Shown in pieces: positions 1 to 10,143 of a DNA stretch of 64,000 nucleotides. The notes below the pieces were generated by a model. It saw only the letters and a list, made by a program, of their open reading frames with translations, was not told the origin of the DNA and did no database searches. The stretch is from Codonopsis lanceolata. Lineage: Eukaryota; Streptophyta; Magnoliopsida; Asterales; Campanulaceae. The translations under genes were made by a program, and so were the position numbers. Positions within the stretch are counted from its first letter, which is position 1, and each line of letters starts with the position of its first letter. The stretch lies in contig CM028378.1 of assembly GCA_013146195.2 (NCBI GenBank), positions 41,886,925 through 41,950,924 of the forward strand, written 5' to 3'.

Positions 1-1963
1 GATACCTAACTTGACTTAATGGAACCTAATGGAAATATAATTAAATTTTTTTTCTAATGGTGGCTGACTGGACCACTCGGCTGTTCCCTTTTCACTAAAT
101 TCAGTTAAATTTTGTCAGGTTCCAATAAGTTTTTTTTTTTGCAATTTAGTCCTAATCTTTGTAAAATTTGACAAAGACTTAACATGACTTAACAAAACCT
201 AACAAAAATATTTTACATTTTCCCCTTAGATGGCCACCCCATCCAACTGCCCCCCACGGGAGGCCATCCCACCCAACTAGCACCCTACACGTAGCACTTT
301 TTTTACAAAAATAAATAAATAAATAAATAAATATGTAGATAATTATTTAACAATTGCAGATGAAGATTACCGTAATTAAAATAAGTGTTTAGTTTTCGTA
401 TCTCTTGATAAATTTCAGGCTGTTCAAGCTATACACTAAACCCAATATCCTCACAAGCATTCAAATGACCCAAATTTTTTGTTACCATCAGATCCAAAAA
501 CTACCTTGTACGGAGCTAGTTTCTTCTCTTTGGCATCAGAATAAACAGCCCTGGTGTACTTTATATACTACTGTATACACATCTTTATGTATCATTGCAC
601 AAGTAATAAATATAAAAAGCATGCTTTCCCATACGGTTTTTAAATAAAGAACAACTTTTTCAGGTCCAAGTATAATGCCAAAATCGATGGAATTTATCAT
701 CCGAGTGAGTGTCATTATCATAAAATAAAATAATAATAATAACCCTACAACAAATATATATATATATATAATAGGTACTCGTATAATATAAAAATTAAAA
801 AGCAGAGAAAATAGTCGTCGTTTGGCTGTTGTCATGGCTAGGAAACCTGTAGATAAGCCTCAATTACAGATAATTTTTGGGGTTATTACCATCATTTAAG
901 TTTGACAGAATGGCCTTAGAGTAAAGTCAAGTTTTTGAAATTTTGGTTGCTTGCTTAGGGCTCTTTCTGTTTCGCTTCTTCTTAGTAAGGGATATTCCAC
1001 TTTATTTATAGGAATTTAATTTTGGTCATATAATTGGTGTCTTTTTGCCTGTGAAGAAGTCCTATTTGTACATCTTAATTTGGCTCATTTTGTACTATGT
1101 GAGAGTTTCTTAAATTACCCCACCAGTTGAAACATTTTGTTTTCACGTTATCGTTATGTACCAACCTTAAATATGTATTTTTATATAAGATACAATGGTT
1201 TCTTAAAACAAGGGTTGAGACTAATGGTTTATCGATTCATATAGAAGCTCGAGATTTCTTACTGTTTGTTGGGTGTAGTGGTACACTGTATACATGCACG
1301 TGCACGCACGTAATTTCATAATGTTCGGAGTGCTACTTGTCAATCGTTTAATTAAGAGAATTAATTATGTCCTTCAATTCAGCTATAACTTTTAAGATAG
1401 ATGATAGCGCCGATGGTCCTGATACTAATATTTTCACATCTCTGTCTACATGCCAATGTGGATGGTTCTACTTTCATGGTCGTCAAACTTATAACATTGT
1501 TATCATTTATCATGCGAGTCAGGTGAATATCCCATTTTGTTTTTCTTTTTGAAATATCATTCATGTTAATTATTATGATACACTAGTTAGTAACATTTTG
1601 TATCATATATTTGTTTTTTTAATTTTTGGAAAAAAAAGTGATACACTAGTTTGTTTGTAAGAATTGCCGTATGAATTACGGGTCGTGAATGAACTTAAGC
1701 CAGTTTTTGCCACACATGACACGACAGGAAGATCTTAGTCTCCAATCTCCATTGGGTAGCTTAATTAGTGCCACTTAAATTCATTTAACCCGTCGGTTGT
1801 CGAAGAAAATGACTGCATCCCTCGTTTTCCTTTGCCTTCTAATTTCTTGGCTATTTAATTTTGCAAACAAAACGATTGTATTCCAGCTTGTTGCCTTGAC
1901 TTTCAGTGACCCATATCTTTCCATACAAAGTTATGCTTAATCAATCTTTATGTTTCTAAATTA
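1..1963. other. AT-rich intergenic DNA, no gene seen
   Basis: No open reading frame here resembles a protein I know; the frames present are short and random-looking. There is an (AAAT)n microsatellite at about 307-333 and a (TA)n run at about 754-771. The first 300 bases contain repeated phrases such as 'cctaac...acttaa', which suggests an unclassified dispersed repeat that continues off the left edge. Confidence 0.6.
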
Positions 1964-1964
1964 C

Positions 1965-2270
1965 TACTCCTCCGTCCCATAATTATTGTTTTTGTTTTTG
2001 TTTTTTTCATTTTTTTTCCTACTTCGAAATACGTTTCAATAAATAACTACCCCCCATCCCATAATTATTGTTTGTGTTAACTTGGCACACGCTTTAAGAA
2101 AACATATTTGAATGAATTATTAATATTGAAATATTATGTGGTTTCCTTTAAAGCCTATGAATATGTGACTCAAAATTAAAGTAGAAGAAAAATTAAAGGT
2201 AAAGTGGTAAAAGTGACGTTATAAAAATGAAACTTTCAAATCAGACAATAATTTTGGGACGGAGGAAATA
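1965..2270. mobile_element. Stowaway-like MITE with a duplicated left end
   Basis: The left end reads TACTCCTCCGTCCCATAAT and the right end is its near-perfect inverse (ggacggagg, ending TA at 2269-2270). These are the CTCCGTCCC termini and TA target site typical of Tc1/mariner-derived Stowaway MITEs. A second copy of the left terminus (cccccatcccataattattg) lies at about 2048-2073, so the left end occurs twice. There is no coding capacity. A decayed relative is at 49665-49930. Confidence 0.7.
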
Positions 2271-2324
2271 CAAAATTTCAATATCCTGATTGAATTTTTT
2301 CTTATTGACATTTTTTTTCCTAAT

Positions 2325-3040
2325 TACCACTCCGTCCGTTCAAAATAAGTCTCCATTATTCCACTTTAAAACGTTCTAAAATAATTGTTTTTTCCTATTT
2401 TTAAAAAGATTCTTTGAATCAATGTTTATGCTACCCTTATTAATTGTGAGATGAATAAAATGTGGGGCCCATTGATTAAGAAAAGGCAGAGGCTAACCAC
2501 ACTTAAAAATTCACTCTCTATGTTCCATTTTTTTACATTAAGGTGTTGTATCTTGTATTATACATTACAGTAAATAAGATGTAGAAAGTGAATTTTGAGT
2601 GTGGTTACCTCAACTCTAATATGTGGAGTTTACTACTTGTTTTGAAAACCCATGTAAATTAAATCAATAGCGCACACTTATTTTATTATTCTCAATGCAA
2701 ATCATTAAAGAGTGATTAACCTTTTAACAAATCATTTTTTATGCTTCTATTTTTGTAGAAAGCTTTGCTTTACACTAACTACATATGAAATAATCCATTC
2801 GATTTTGACAAAAAGTTAACTATACTATTTTGAGATGTTTTACTTTAAAAAAACCACTTTTAAAAATCATTTCTACAAACTCTATATTATTTCAACATTA
2901 CTCTTTACATTTGATATTAATATATTGATTACGCTCAAGTATTATTATAATTATAATCAATTCAAATGTTAGTTATATATTTCTTAATTATTAGACTTTT
3001 TCAAACGTAAACTCTTTAGATATAACAGAGGGAGTAAGTA
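2325..3040. mobile_element. possible larger Stowaway-like element
   Basis: The left edge TACCACTCCGTCCGTTC and the right edge (acagagggagtaagta) are weakly inverse, and both sit at TA dinucleotides. The interior is AT-rich and non-coding and holds the smaller MITE at 2489-2615. The termini match only loosely, so these may be unrelated Stowaway ends. Confidence 0.3.
2489..2615. mobile_element. small foldback MITE
   Basis: Two arms of about 37 bases, 2489-2525 and 2576-2615, are inverse copies. The left arm contains GGCTAACCACACTTAAAAAT, and the right arm contains the complement of a near-identical string. The loop is about 50 bases. It lies inside the larger candidate element, so it would be the younger insertion. 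Confidence 0.5.
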
Positions 3041-3628
3041 TTAGTTAGTTTACCATCAAAATGAAACAACAATTTTTAGTTAAGAGTTTTTCTCTTTCAT
3101 GCTACGTTGTAAATTAAACTAAATATTGCATCTTATTATAAGTAGCTATTTATTGCAATTGGATGTTAAGAGTTGATAATTAGGTGATGGATTAAAAATT
3201 GTTAACAGCTAAGAAAGACAGCTAGAACTCAAATTATGTCAACATACTTCTAACAACCCCCGACCCTTTTGGTTTACCAAAACTAAGATTCAGAAAGAAA
3301 AGTCAGCAAGCAAACAGGCTTTAAAAAAAATCTAGTTTGTCCAAGTTATCAAATACAGTAATATATTGTTAATTGTTTGGTCAGCCAACAATTGTACAGA
3401 CGAAAGAAATCCTTGCACATAGAGCCCTTCCAAAAGCAATTAATGCCGAGAGTTGGAAGGAAATTTCTACGTCCCTTGTTCCTTAAAAATGAATCAAAAT
3501 CCGGAAAAACATTGAGCGTTCCTTTCATTGAATATTTGTTTGTTCAATTGGGAGAGAGATGAAACAGGAAAAACAAGAAGAACAAAGAGCATAGCTAGAA
3601 AAAGAACCAGGATGTAGACTAGTTAATG
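3041..3628. other. intergenic DNA, nothing recognised
   Basis: AT-rich sequence. The only sizeable frame (3377-3562) has no recognisable domain. No RNA gene or clear repeat was seen. Confidence 0.5.
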
Positions 3629-3835
3629 TCATCGTGAATACCACATGATCTGTATAGAGGATGCTGCAGCTGGGTCAATTTCCATCAAACTGTTTTCAGC
3701 AAGGTACGTATCCTGGGTCAATTTAGCAAAGGCATCAGCCAACTCGTTTCCACCTCCACGGATACGAGACCATTTACAATGTGAAAAGACAGTACGTTCA
3801 TCCCAACACAACAAAGTGCAAACAGATGAGTTCAA
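3629..3835 (-). pseudogene. remnant of a retroelement RNase H-like domain
   Basis: The minus-strand frame contains the segment GGGNELADAFAKL, preceded by a His/Trp-containing strand. This resembles the C-terminal part of the RVT_3-type RNase H fold, where the pattern is R-x-x-N-x-x-A-D-x-x-A-K. Only about 68 residues remain and no reverse transcriptase is next to it, so it is a fragment, probably from a non-LTR retrotransposon. The match is short and could be chance. A profile search with the RVT_3 family would decide. Confidence 0.4.
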
Positions 3836-4484
3836 CTTTCAAATGATCAGGAAAAAGATTTATACTTTTCCCAATCCCATGTGGTAACAAATCATTTAAG
3901 GAGATCAGACCAAAGCTGTATATCTGATGCATGGAAGCAAAAAGATAAATGCAGCTTCTTTTGCCTAACAGAATCTAACTTCTTGTGACTTTTGCTGGTC
4001 CAAGCTTATTACGAGCACATACTCGATCATCGTTGACTGCATCTGGTCAGATGACTATGTAATTATTGAGCTTTGTTAGGTAAGTATTAGCCCTACGGGA
4101 GGAAATCGTTATCAACCTGTCTCAAATCATGCTACTTATTGGTTCAATCAATGACTTCTTAATTACTTGCAACTATTGCCCAAGATGACTAATCTTTGAA
4201 GTCCTTCATTAGGGAAATTAACAATATACATCTTACTATAGGTTATGCAATACTGTATATCATAAAATCACATTCATTCTCATAATCCTCCCCCTTTCTC
4301 CCCATGTTCTATGTATATAGAAAACTAATATATAAACAGAAACCAATCTATCCTCTTTCATTTTTGCAATTAAAGGCTTGTTAATAAATCACGCGGAGAT
4401 TATGAGTCATTAAATCTCACTAAATAAGTAAGAGTGACATAAATGTTTCTTAATTAATTAATCTTTATCAAATATATACATTGA
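3836..4484. other. intergenic DNA, nothing recognised
   Basis: AT-rich sequence with no coding frame or repeat that I can support. Confidence 0.5.
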
Positions 4485-4674
4485 GTAATGATAGAGCCAC
4501 TCAATGAGTACTCAAATTTGTGCACCAAATGATGTGGTTTCCAATGTGTCATCTTATTTGACATTTTATGGGCTCCACTATAAGTTAAAAAGTTATGTTA
4601 ACAATATGACACATAAGATGCCACATTATTTGGTACCCAAAATTAAGTGTTATTAAAGTTGGCCTAGCATTACC
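4485..4674. mobile_element. 190-bp MITE with ~54-bp terminal inverted repeats
   Basis: The left end begins GTAATGATAGAGCCACTC and the right end, read on the other strand, begins GTAATGCTAGGCCAACTTT. The two arms stay aligned for about 54 bases, to the shared core ACCAAATgATGTGG / ACCAAATaATGTGG. There is no coding sequence. The superfamily cannot be assigned because I see no clear target duplication. Confidence 0.65.
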
Positions 4675-6071
4675 CTATATACATTACATGATTACAAGTA
4701 TATTTAACGCAAGTGTTCTATTGAGTACGTAGATATACAAAGAACTTCCATTAGCTAGCCTGTGAAAAGAACATGCGCAGTGTTGATATACATATATGCA
4801 ACATATGCAGTTGCCTACTTGCATAACCTTTTAATGATAAATTCTAAGACAGAAATTAATGACTTGCCCTTCCTCGACTTTGGGAACCCAATTAGAGAAT
4901 GTATTATGTATCTCTCCTTTGAATCTTTGATGATAATTATCTTCACAGAGGAACATATATTGGGCCAAGTAAGAGTAACTTAATGTTTCTTGTTGACCTT
5001 GTAAGCATATTTACAATACATTGAACTTAAAAGGCAGATGTAGTAAAATTATTCCTAGTCAAATGAACCATATACAGGGGTTTGAGAAGGTGAAATTTAC
5101 ACATTTCTACTCCTGGAAGACCCACAAGCTATTTCCTTCATATTTTATCAACGGGGCATCAGATGTTTTGATTTTTATTTTGTTAAAGCCATGATCCGAT
5201 CAAATTCTGGTTTGTGGGACTGTTATTAAAAGCAATTACATTACAAGATAGTAGAAGAGATGGAGAAACCCATTTAATCAAACCCTTCTAGTAGTCTGTA
5301 GTCTTGATCAGATGAACTGATGTTACAAAATGATAAACACAGGAGGGAATTTAGGGCAAGGTAATCGGTTGATGAACCTCTATGCTCTACCAGTCTCTAC
5401 CTCTCAATGTGGATTAAGTGAAGCTATTAATGGTTTATACATATCATAATGTTTAAAGGCAGTACTCTATATCCATGTTTATGCACAGCAAAACATGCAC
5501 TATTGCACAAACTTGTTCTGGGAAATACCCTACTACTAAACCCCAGCAAGTTCTAGCCACTATATCAGACAAATCTGTTGTACTAGCTCCCTAGTTCTTC
5601 TGTATTCAAAGAAATTCTTTCAACTGATCGACATCCATCTGATCCTTTATGATTAATAAACAAAAACTTGACACACATTCCCAACACACTATTATAGAAT
5701 AAATCAGATTAATATTGTATTTGTATATATAGATATGATTAGATTAGATTAGAATAGAATAGATTTGATTTGATTTATTCTCTAATACACACCAGTCAGC
5801 AGAATCAACACATCCAAGCACATATATCTTCACTCAAGATCCCCTAATATGCATATATATACATCATCATATTAAGTAAGATACTGAGATTAATTAACAA
5901 AACGAAGCGACAATTACATTAAAGAAAGCACACTAGTCAATAGACCAATTAATTAACATGTAGAGAAAGCAAGGGAAATTAAATAGCCAAACAAGCATCT
6001 CAATGAATCATATAGTTTAATATTAGGGTTTCCTTGATCACCTCTTCGTAGTAGTCTTACAAATTTACACC
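4675..6071. other. 3' flank of the MYB gene, no gene seen
   Basis: This lies downstream of the MYB stop codon on the minus strand. The only open frame (4762-4983) has no known domain. A degenerate (AGATT/GAATA)n simple repeat lies at about 5735-5775. The polyadenylation site cannot be fixed by eye. Confidence 0.5.
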
Positions 6072-7382
6072 TCAATTTACTATATTGTCATCACTTTGCC
6101 CCGGGATAGTTACGTTCCATTCATTATAGCCACATTCTTGAACTATCCCTTGTTGAAGTCCATCGTAATTGGAACAAGAAACTGTAGTGCTAGGGAAAAT
6201 TAGAGTGCTCATCTGATCACCCCAATCCATGCTTTGATCCACACAACTAGTCCCACTACTTCTTTGAAAGTTTACCATGTTTTCATATAAATACTCCATG
6301 CCATGTAATCTTTGTGGGTTGTTTCCATTATAAACCATTTCCTCCAACTGATCAGCTTTGAAATTGCTACTTTCTCCAAGCAGGATTGGTGTGTAATGGC
6401 TGTTTAGCAATGGAGAAGTGGAAATAGTGTTGTTGGACCGCTCATACGGTGGCTGGACAGTGGAAGTATCAATTCGAAACTGAGGCATATTTGCCGTTGA
6501 ATTGATGGGTTGATTATTATCATCACAAGAAAATCTTCCTCCGAGCTTGATGAGCAATTTCCGGATAGAATTGTGATCATTAAAGGATGGTTCTTGGATA
6601 GAGTAGGGCACAGGTGGCATCACAGGAAGCTCCGGCCAATAAGGATTTTGGTTACAATGATTAACAGAAACCATGGAAATGGAATTATCTCTCTCTTTTT
6701 TCATTTCCAATTGCTTGCCACCTCTGCGAGCCTGTTGTTGCTCTTTTCGCTGCTTACCTAAAAGCTTCTTCTTCAGCCTAGTGTTCCAGTAGTTCTTTAT
6801 ATCATTATCGGTTCTTCCAGGCAATTGTGCTGCAATAATTGACCACCTGTACGTTCATGCATATCCTAGCTAGATTAGATCAAATTAAACATAGTGAAAT
6901 ACTGAAATTAATTAATTTCTTTTAGCACAAAATATATCTATATGATTATGAGTGAAGGAGTTGATCATCTCAGTTTTATTACCGGCTACCGATGCTAATA
7001 TAGAGGCTGCAAATTATATTATCTTCTTCTTCAGAGAATCCTCCGTGCTTGATATTCGGACGGAGATAGTTCAACCATCTAAGCCTGCAGCTCTTCCCGC
7101 ATCTCTTAAGCCCTAATTCATAAAGAGTAAATTATAAATATCAAATTAAAGAAGTATAAATATGTAATTAAAAGTGCGTGGGAGGGATTAATGGAAATAC
7201 TGATGAGAAGGTAAGGAGTGTTGTGTGGTAATTAATTCTAAAGTACCAATCTTTTGAGGCAAAGCAATCCAGTTACCACCGGTGCCGTTTTCTTCGATAT
7301 AGGACTTGAGCTTGGCATCTTCTTCAGGTGACCATGGCCCTTTCTTCACATTGGCTTTGTCACAACAAGGTGCTCTCCCCAT
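6072..7382 (-). CDS. R2R3-MYB transcription factor, RAX/Blind-like (subgroup 14 type)
   Basis: Three exons, 7382-7247, 7112-6983 and 6846-6072, join in frame to give 346 residues. Both introns have GT..AG ends, and the exon 2 and exon 3 junctions fall at the usual plant R2R3-MYB positions. Exon 1 starts MGRAPCCDKANVKKG and carries the first two helices of R2. Exon 2 completes R2 (CRLRWLNYLRPNIK) and begins R3. Exon 3 completes R3 (LPGRTDNDIKNYW) and encodes a long Ser/Asn-rich tail. R2 spans about residues 14-63 and R3 about 66-116. The extra residues in GTGGNWIALPQKIG are typical of the group containing Arabidopsis RAX1-3, MYB36, MYB68 and MYB87 and tomato Blind, which act in axillary meristem or endodermis development (family knowledge). 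By inference it is a nuclear DNA-binding regulator. I see no frameshift or stop, so it looks functional. The exact orthologue is not certain. Confidence 0.92.
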
Positions 7383-7643
7383 AGTTTTACTTAATTTGAG
7401 CCAAGTAGTGAAATTAAGCTTCTCTTTCTTTCTTTCTTTCTCGAGTTATAATGAGAGAGAGAGAGAGAGATCAGAGGTTAATTAGAATAGCTGGAAAATG
7501 ATAAACATGTTTCCGGGAGCAGCCATGAAATTTGAAAAGCGAGGTATGGCAAAAAGAGGAGAGAATGTATAGAAAATTGTAAATGCCAGAAGAGGAGACT
7601 AGGTATTTTCTTCTTGTCTTTCTCTCTCCAGAATCATTATATA
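7383..7643 (-). promoter_or_regulatory. probable 5' leader and TATA box of the MYB gene
   Basis: On the minus strand TATATAA lies at 7643-7637, about 255 bases before the start codon. The likely 5' untranslated leader contains a pyrimidine/purine simple repeat: TTTC copies at about 7421-7441 and (GA)n at about 7453-7470. The start ATG at 7382 is the one that gives the conserved MGRAPCC beginning. The transcription start is inferred, not shown. Confidence 0.45.
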
Positions 7644-8177
7644 AATGCACATCAAGACCGTGATACTATTATTTCAACTTCCATATCTCAATAATTCTCA
7701 CATAACTTTCTATTGTTTATTTAATACAAAAGTTAAAATAATACTTCCTTTCTTCTTCGATAGTTTACATTTGGAAACTCTATTCATTAATGTATTTACG
7801 CATAATAAAAATGATTATAACACATATGAATGATAAAGTTGAAAGACTTTACATGAATATTAAATGTACAATTTTTGAAAATACTCTCAAAGCAAAACAC
7901 TATAAAAAAAGTAAATTTTTTGCCTAGAACAAATGTAGTATATGTTATTGTAAGTCACTCTTAGTTACTAAAAAGTCCTACTTTCTATTTTAGAGTAGAC
8001 CAAAATATAATTATCCCCAGAGTATCTACTCAATCTCAAAGTGCCCCATAACCTAAGGTTTGTCCCAAAATGTCATTTGACGTTACCATTTGTCCAAGTT
8101 TGCACCCTTATCGTGACAGCCGTTAGAAAGATAACAAAAAGATAACGAAAAGTTACCTTTTAAACTTTATAATGGTA
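7644..8177. other. upstream flank of the MYB gene
   Basis: AT-rich DNA without a supported gene or repeat. It probably contains the distal MYB promoter, shortened by the transposon cluster that starts at 8588. Confidence 0.4.
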
Positions 8178-8587
8178 GAAATTATACGGCAGAAAAAGTA
8201 AATATAGTAGATAGCATAATTAACATAATTATCCTGTTTTGAATATTTTTCTTGATATAACATAATTAACAAGCATTAAAATTTCAAATTTATTAATAGC
8301 AAATATCACCAAATTATTTAAAAATAATGATTGCAATATAAGGTTAAATTTTAAAAGTAAAACCAACAATTTAATATCATTCCACAGTTCAAAAGAAATT
8401 ATACGGCATAAAAAAAATAGATAACATAATTACCATGTTTTGAATATTTTTCTTAATATAACATAATTAACAAGCCTTAAAATTTCAAATTTATTAATAG
8501 AAAATACCACCAAATTATTTAAAAATAATGATTACAATATAAGGTTAAATTTTAAAAGTAAAACCAACTATTTAATATCATTCCACA
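8178..8587. repeat. two-copy direct tandem repeat (~210-bp unit)
   Basis: Unit 1 (about 8178-8386) and unit 2 (about 8395-8587) share long near-identical stretches, for example the paired phrases gttttgaatatttttctt and aaaccaac(a/t)atttaata. Both begin near GAAATTATACGGCA and end at ATTCCACA. Unit 2 stops exactly where the LTR of the next element begins. The unit is non-coding and AT-rich. Confidence 0.8.
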
Positions 8588-9635
8588 TGATGCGTCCAAA
8601 TATTCCTCGGACACTCTGGGCTTAACAAACTGGATATCTGGCTTTCAATCTATCCAAAACCTTCAAGACCCAAACCTGTAATGCAACACCAACTGTGAAC
8701 AAGGCAGGGGCTTTCCATGCAAATGTGCTCCGGCGTGTGAATTAGCAAACACCTAGTTGAGTAAGCAATTTCACAGAGTATAGCCTAGGTAAAAAATCAC
8801 GTACCTCCCTCCTTCGTTTTGAGGGGTTTATATAGCCTTACGGGAGAACTGAGTTAACTGCTCATTGAATGTATGTGCGTATGATGCGGGCACATTAAAG
8901 GCCACATTCAACCGAACATTTACATCTATGACGTGGTGGCAGGTTTCCCGGCGGTATCCACCCACGTCCTAGACAGCTGTTACTGGGTTACCGAGCATGG
9001 CGAGCTCGCTCGCTTCATATCCGAGGCCTTCCTCGCTGTATATTAACCTCTGCTCACAGTATACTGGGCCCCTAGGATTCTGGGGTGGAGGTGCTCATCT
9101 AGGGGCATAGTCATTTGCAGGCTAAACGCTGATGGCTAAATTCTTGGACTTAGATCATGAAGAGTACACGTGCTTTGCTCGTGGCCGAGGAGGATGTGCT
9201 GTGCACATGACCGATGCTTAGGCCTTTTGGGCCAGGTAGCTCAGTCGCCCCATGCTCCTTGTCAGACGAGCATACATGCCCGGAGCGAGGAGCGAAAGAA
9301 CTTGGAACTCCCTGGAAGTATGGTCATTGCGACACTTGGTTCATTTTGATCACTTGCAAGTGATGGAGCCGAGGCCAAATGATATGTGGATGCCAGCTTG
9401 GGGTTTGATAGGTACTGAAAGGACGGGCCGCCTCTTGCCGTCTGTTACACTCACGCGTACACATGCCCTGAGGCGTCATTTAATGCGATGCCTCGGTTTC
9501 CACTCCATAATGATATCCCTGGTTACCTCGATTACCGCCCCATAACGGTTTCCCCCATTATATAAAACAGAGGCCTTCTTTCATTTGACATTTTTCTTGC
9601 TGTTGAAGAATCCAAGCGCAATTCCTCCATCCTCA
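8588..9635 (-). repeat. LTR of a TAT-like Ty3/gypsy element (3' LTR, minus strand)
   Basis: It is more GC-rich than its surroundings and bounded by TG (8588) and CA (9634-9635). A purine tract on the minus strand (GCAGAGAGAGAA, 9647-9636) directly precedes the proposed LTR start, as a polypurine tract should. A minus-strand TATATAAA lies at 8834-8827 and fits the LTR promoter. The right boundary is inferred from the tract because the partner LTR is not in the window. The minus orientation is supported by the integrase tail at 13441-13520. Confidence 0.5.
9559..9567 (+). promoter_or_regulatory. plus-strand TATA box ahead of the antisense ORF
   Basis: TATATAAAA lies inside the LTR but points the opposite way to the element. 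It is about 580 bases upstream of the ATG at 10144. The leader between them may contain an intron starting at the GT after 9728. It would allow the antisense ORF to be transcribed from the 3' LTR. This is inference from position and consensus only. Confidence 0.35.
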
Positions 9636-10143
9636 TTCTCTCTCTGCATTCAGCCGAAGGAAGGAAAATTGCCCGCGAAATCAAAATTTCCAAGAACCTC
9701 TTCAACTCAATTATTCAGAATCACCAGGTATTTCTCGGCTCCCATCCTTGTTCATGCTGCAATTTCTGTTTTTCTTCTTTTTCGTCGCTAGAACCCTAAC
9801 GTTGGGGTTCAATGATGCCAGCTGGGTATATGATGATGAATTGTTTACGATCTGAAAACCAATCTGACGTAAAACTTAGGCATCTGACACCCATTTTCTT
9901 TCCTTTCATCTTGATCTTCCAATCTTCAAAAAATGTCACGACCCTTTCTCTTCCTGAACACACCGAGTCTGGCCATTTCATGGACTTCACACACACACAA
10001 CACCCGTAAGAGGGAATCGAGGAATACGTGACTGGTGCCCTGTTTGCCGGTCTTAAGACGAACCCTAATCGGGGGTTTTAGCTTGTCCGCTCTTGCTTGC
10101 TTTCTCGAGTAGGAACTAATATGTATTCCTCGATTCCTGTAAG

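Noticed and set aside
405..835. Overlapping 80- and 99-codon frames on opposite strands
   Set aside because: AT-rich, no known domain, no splice or promoter support.
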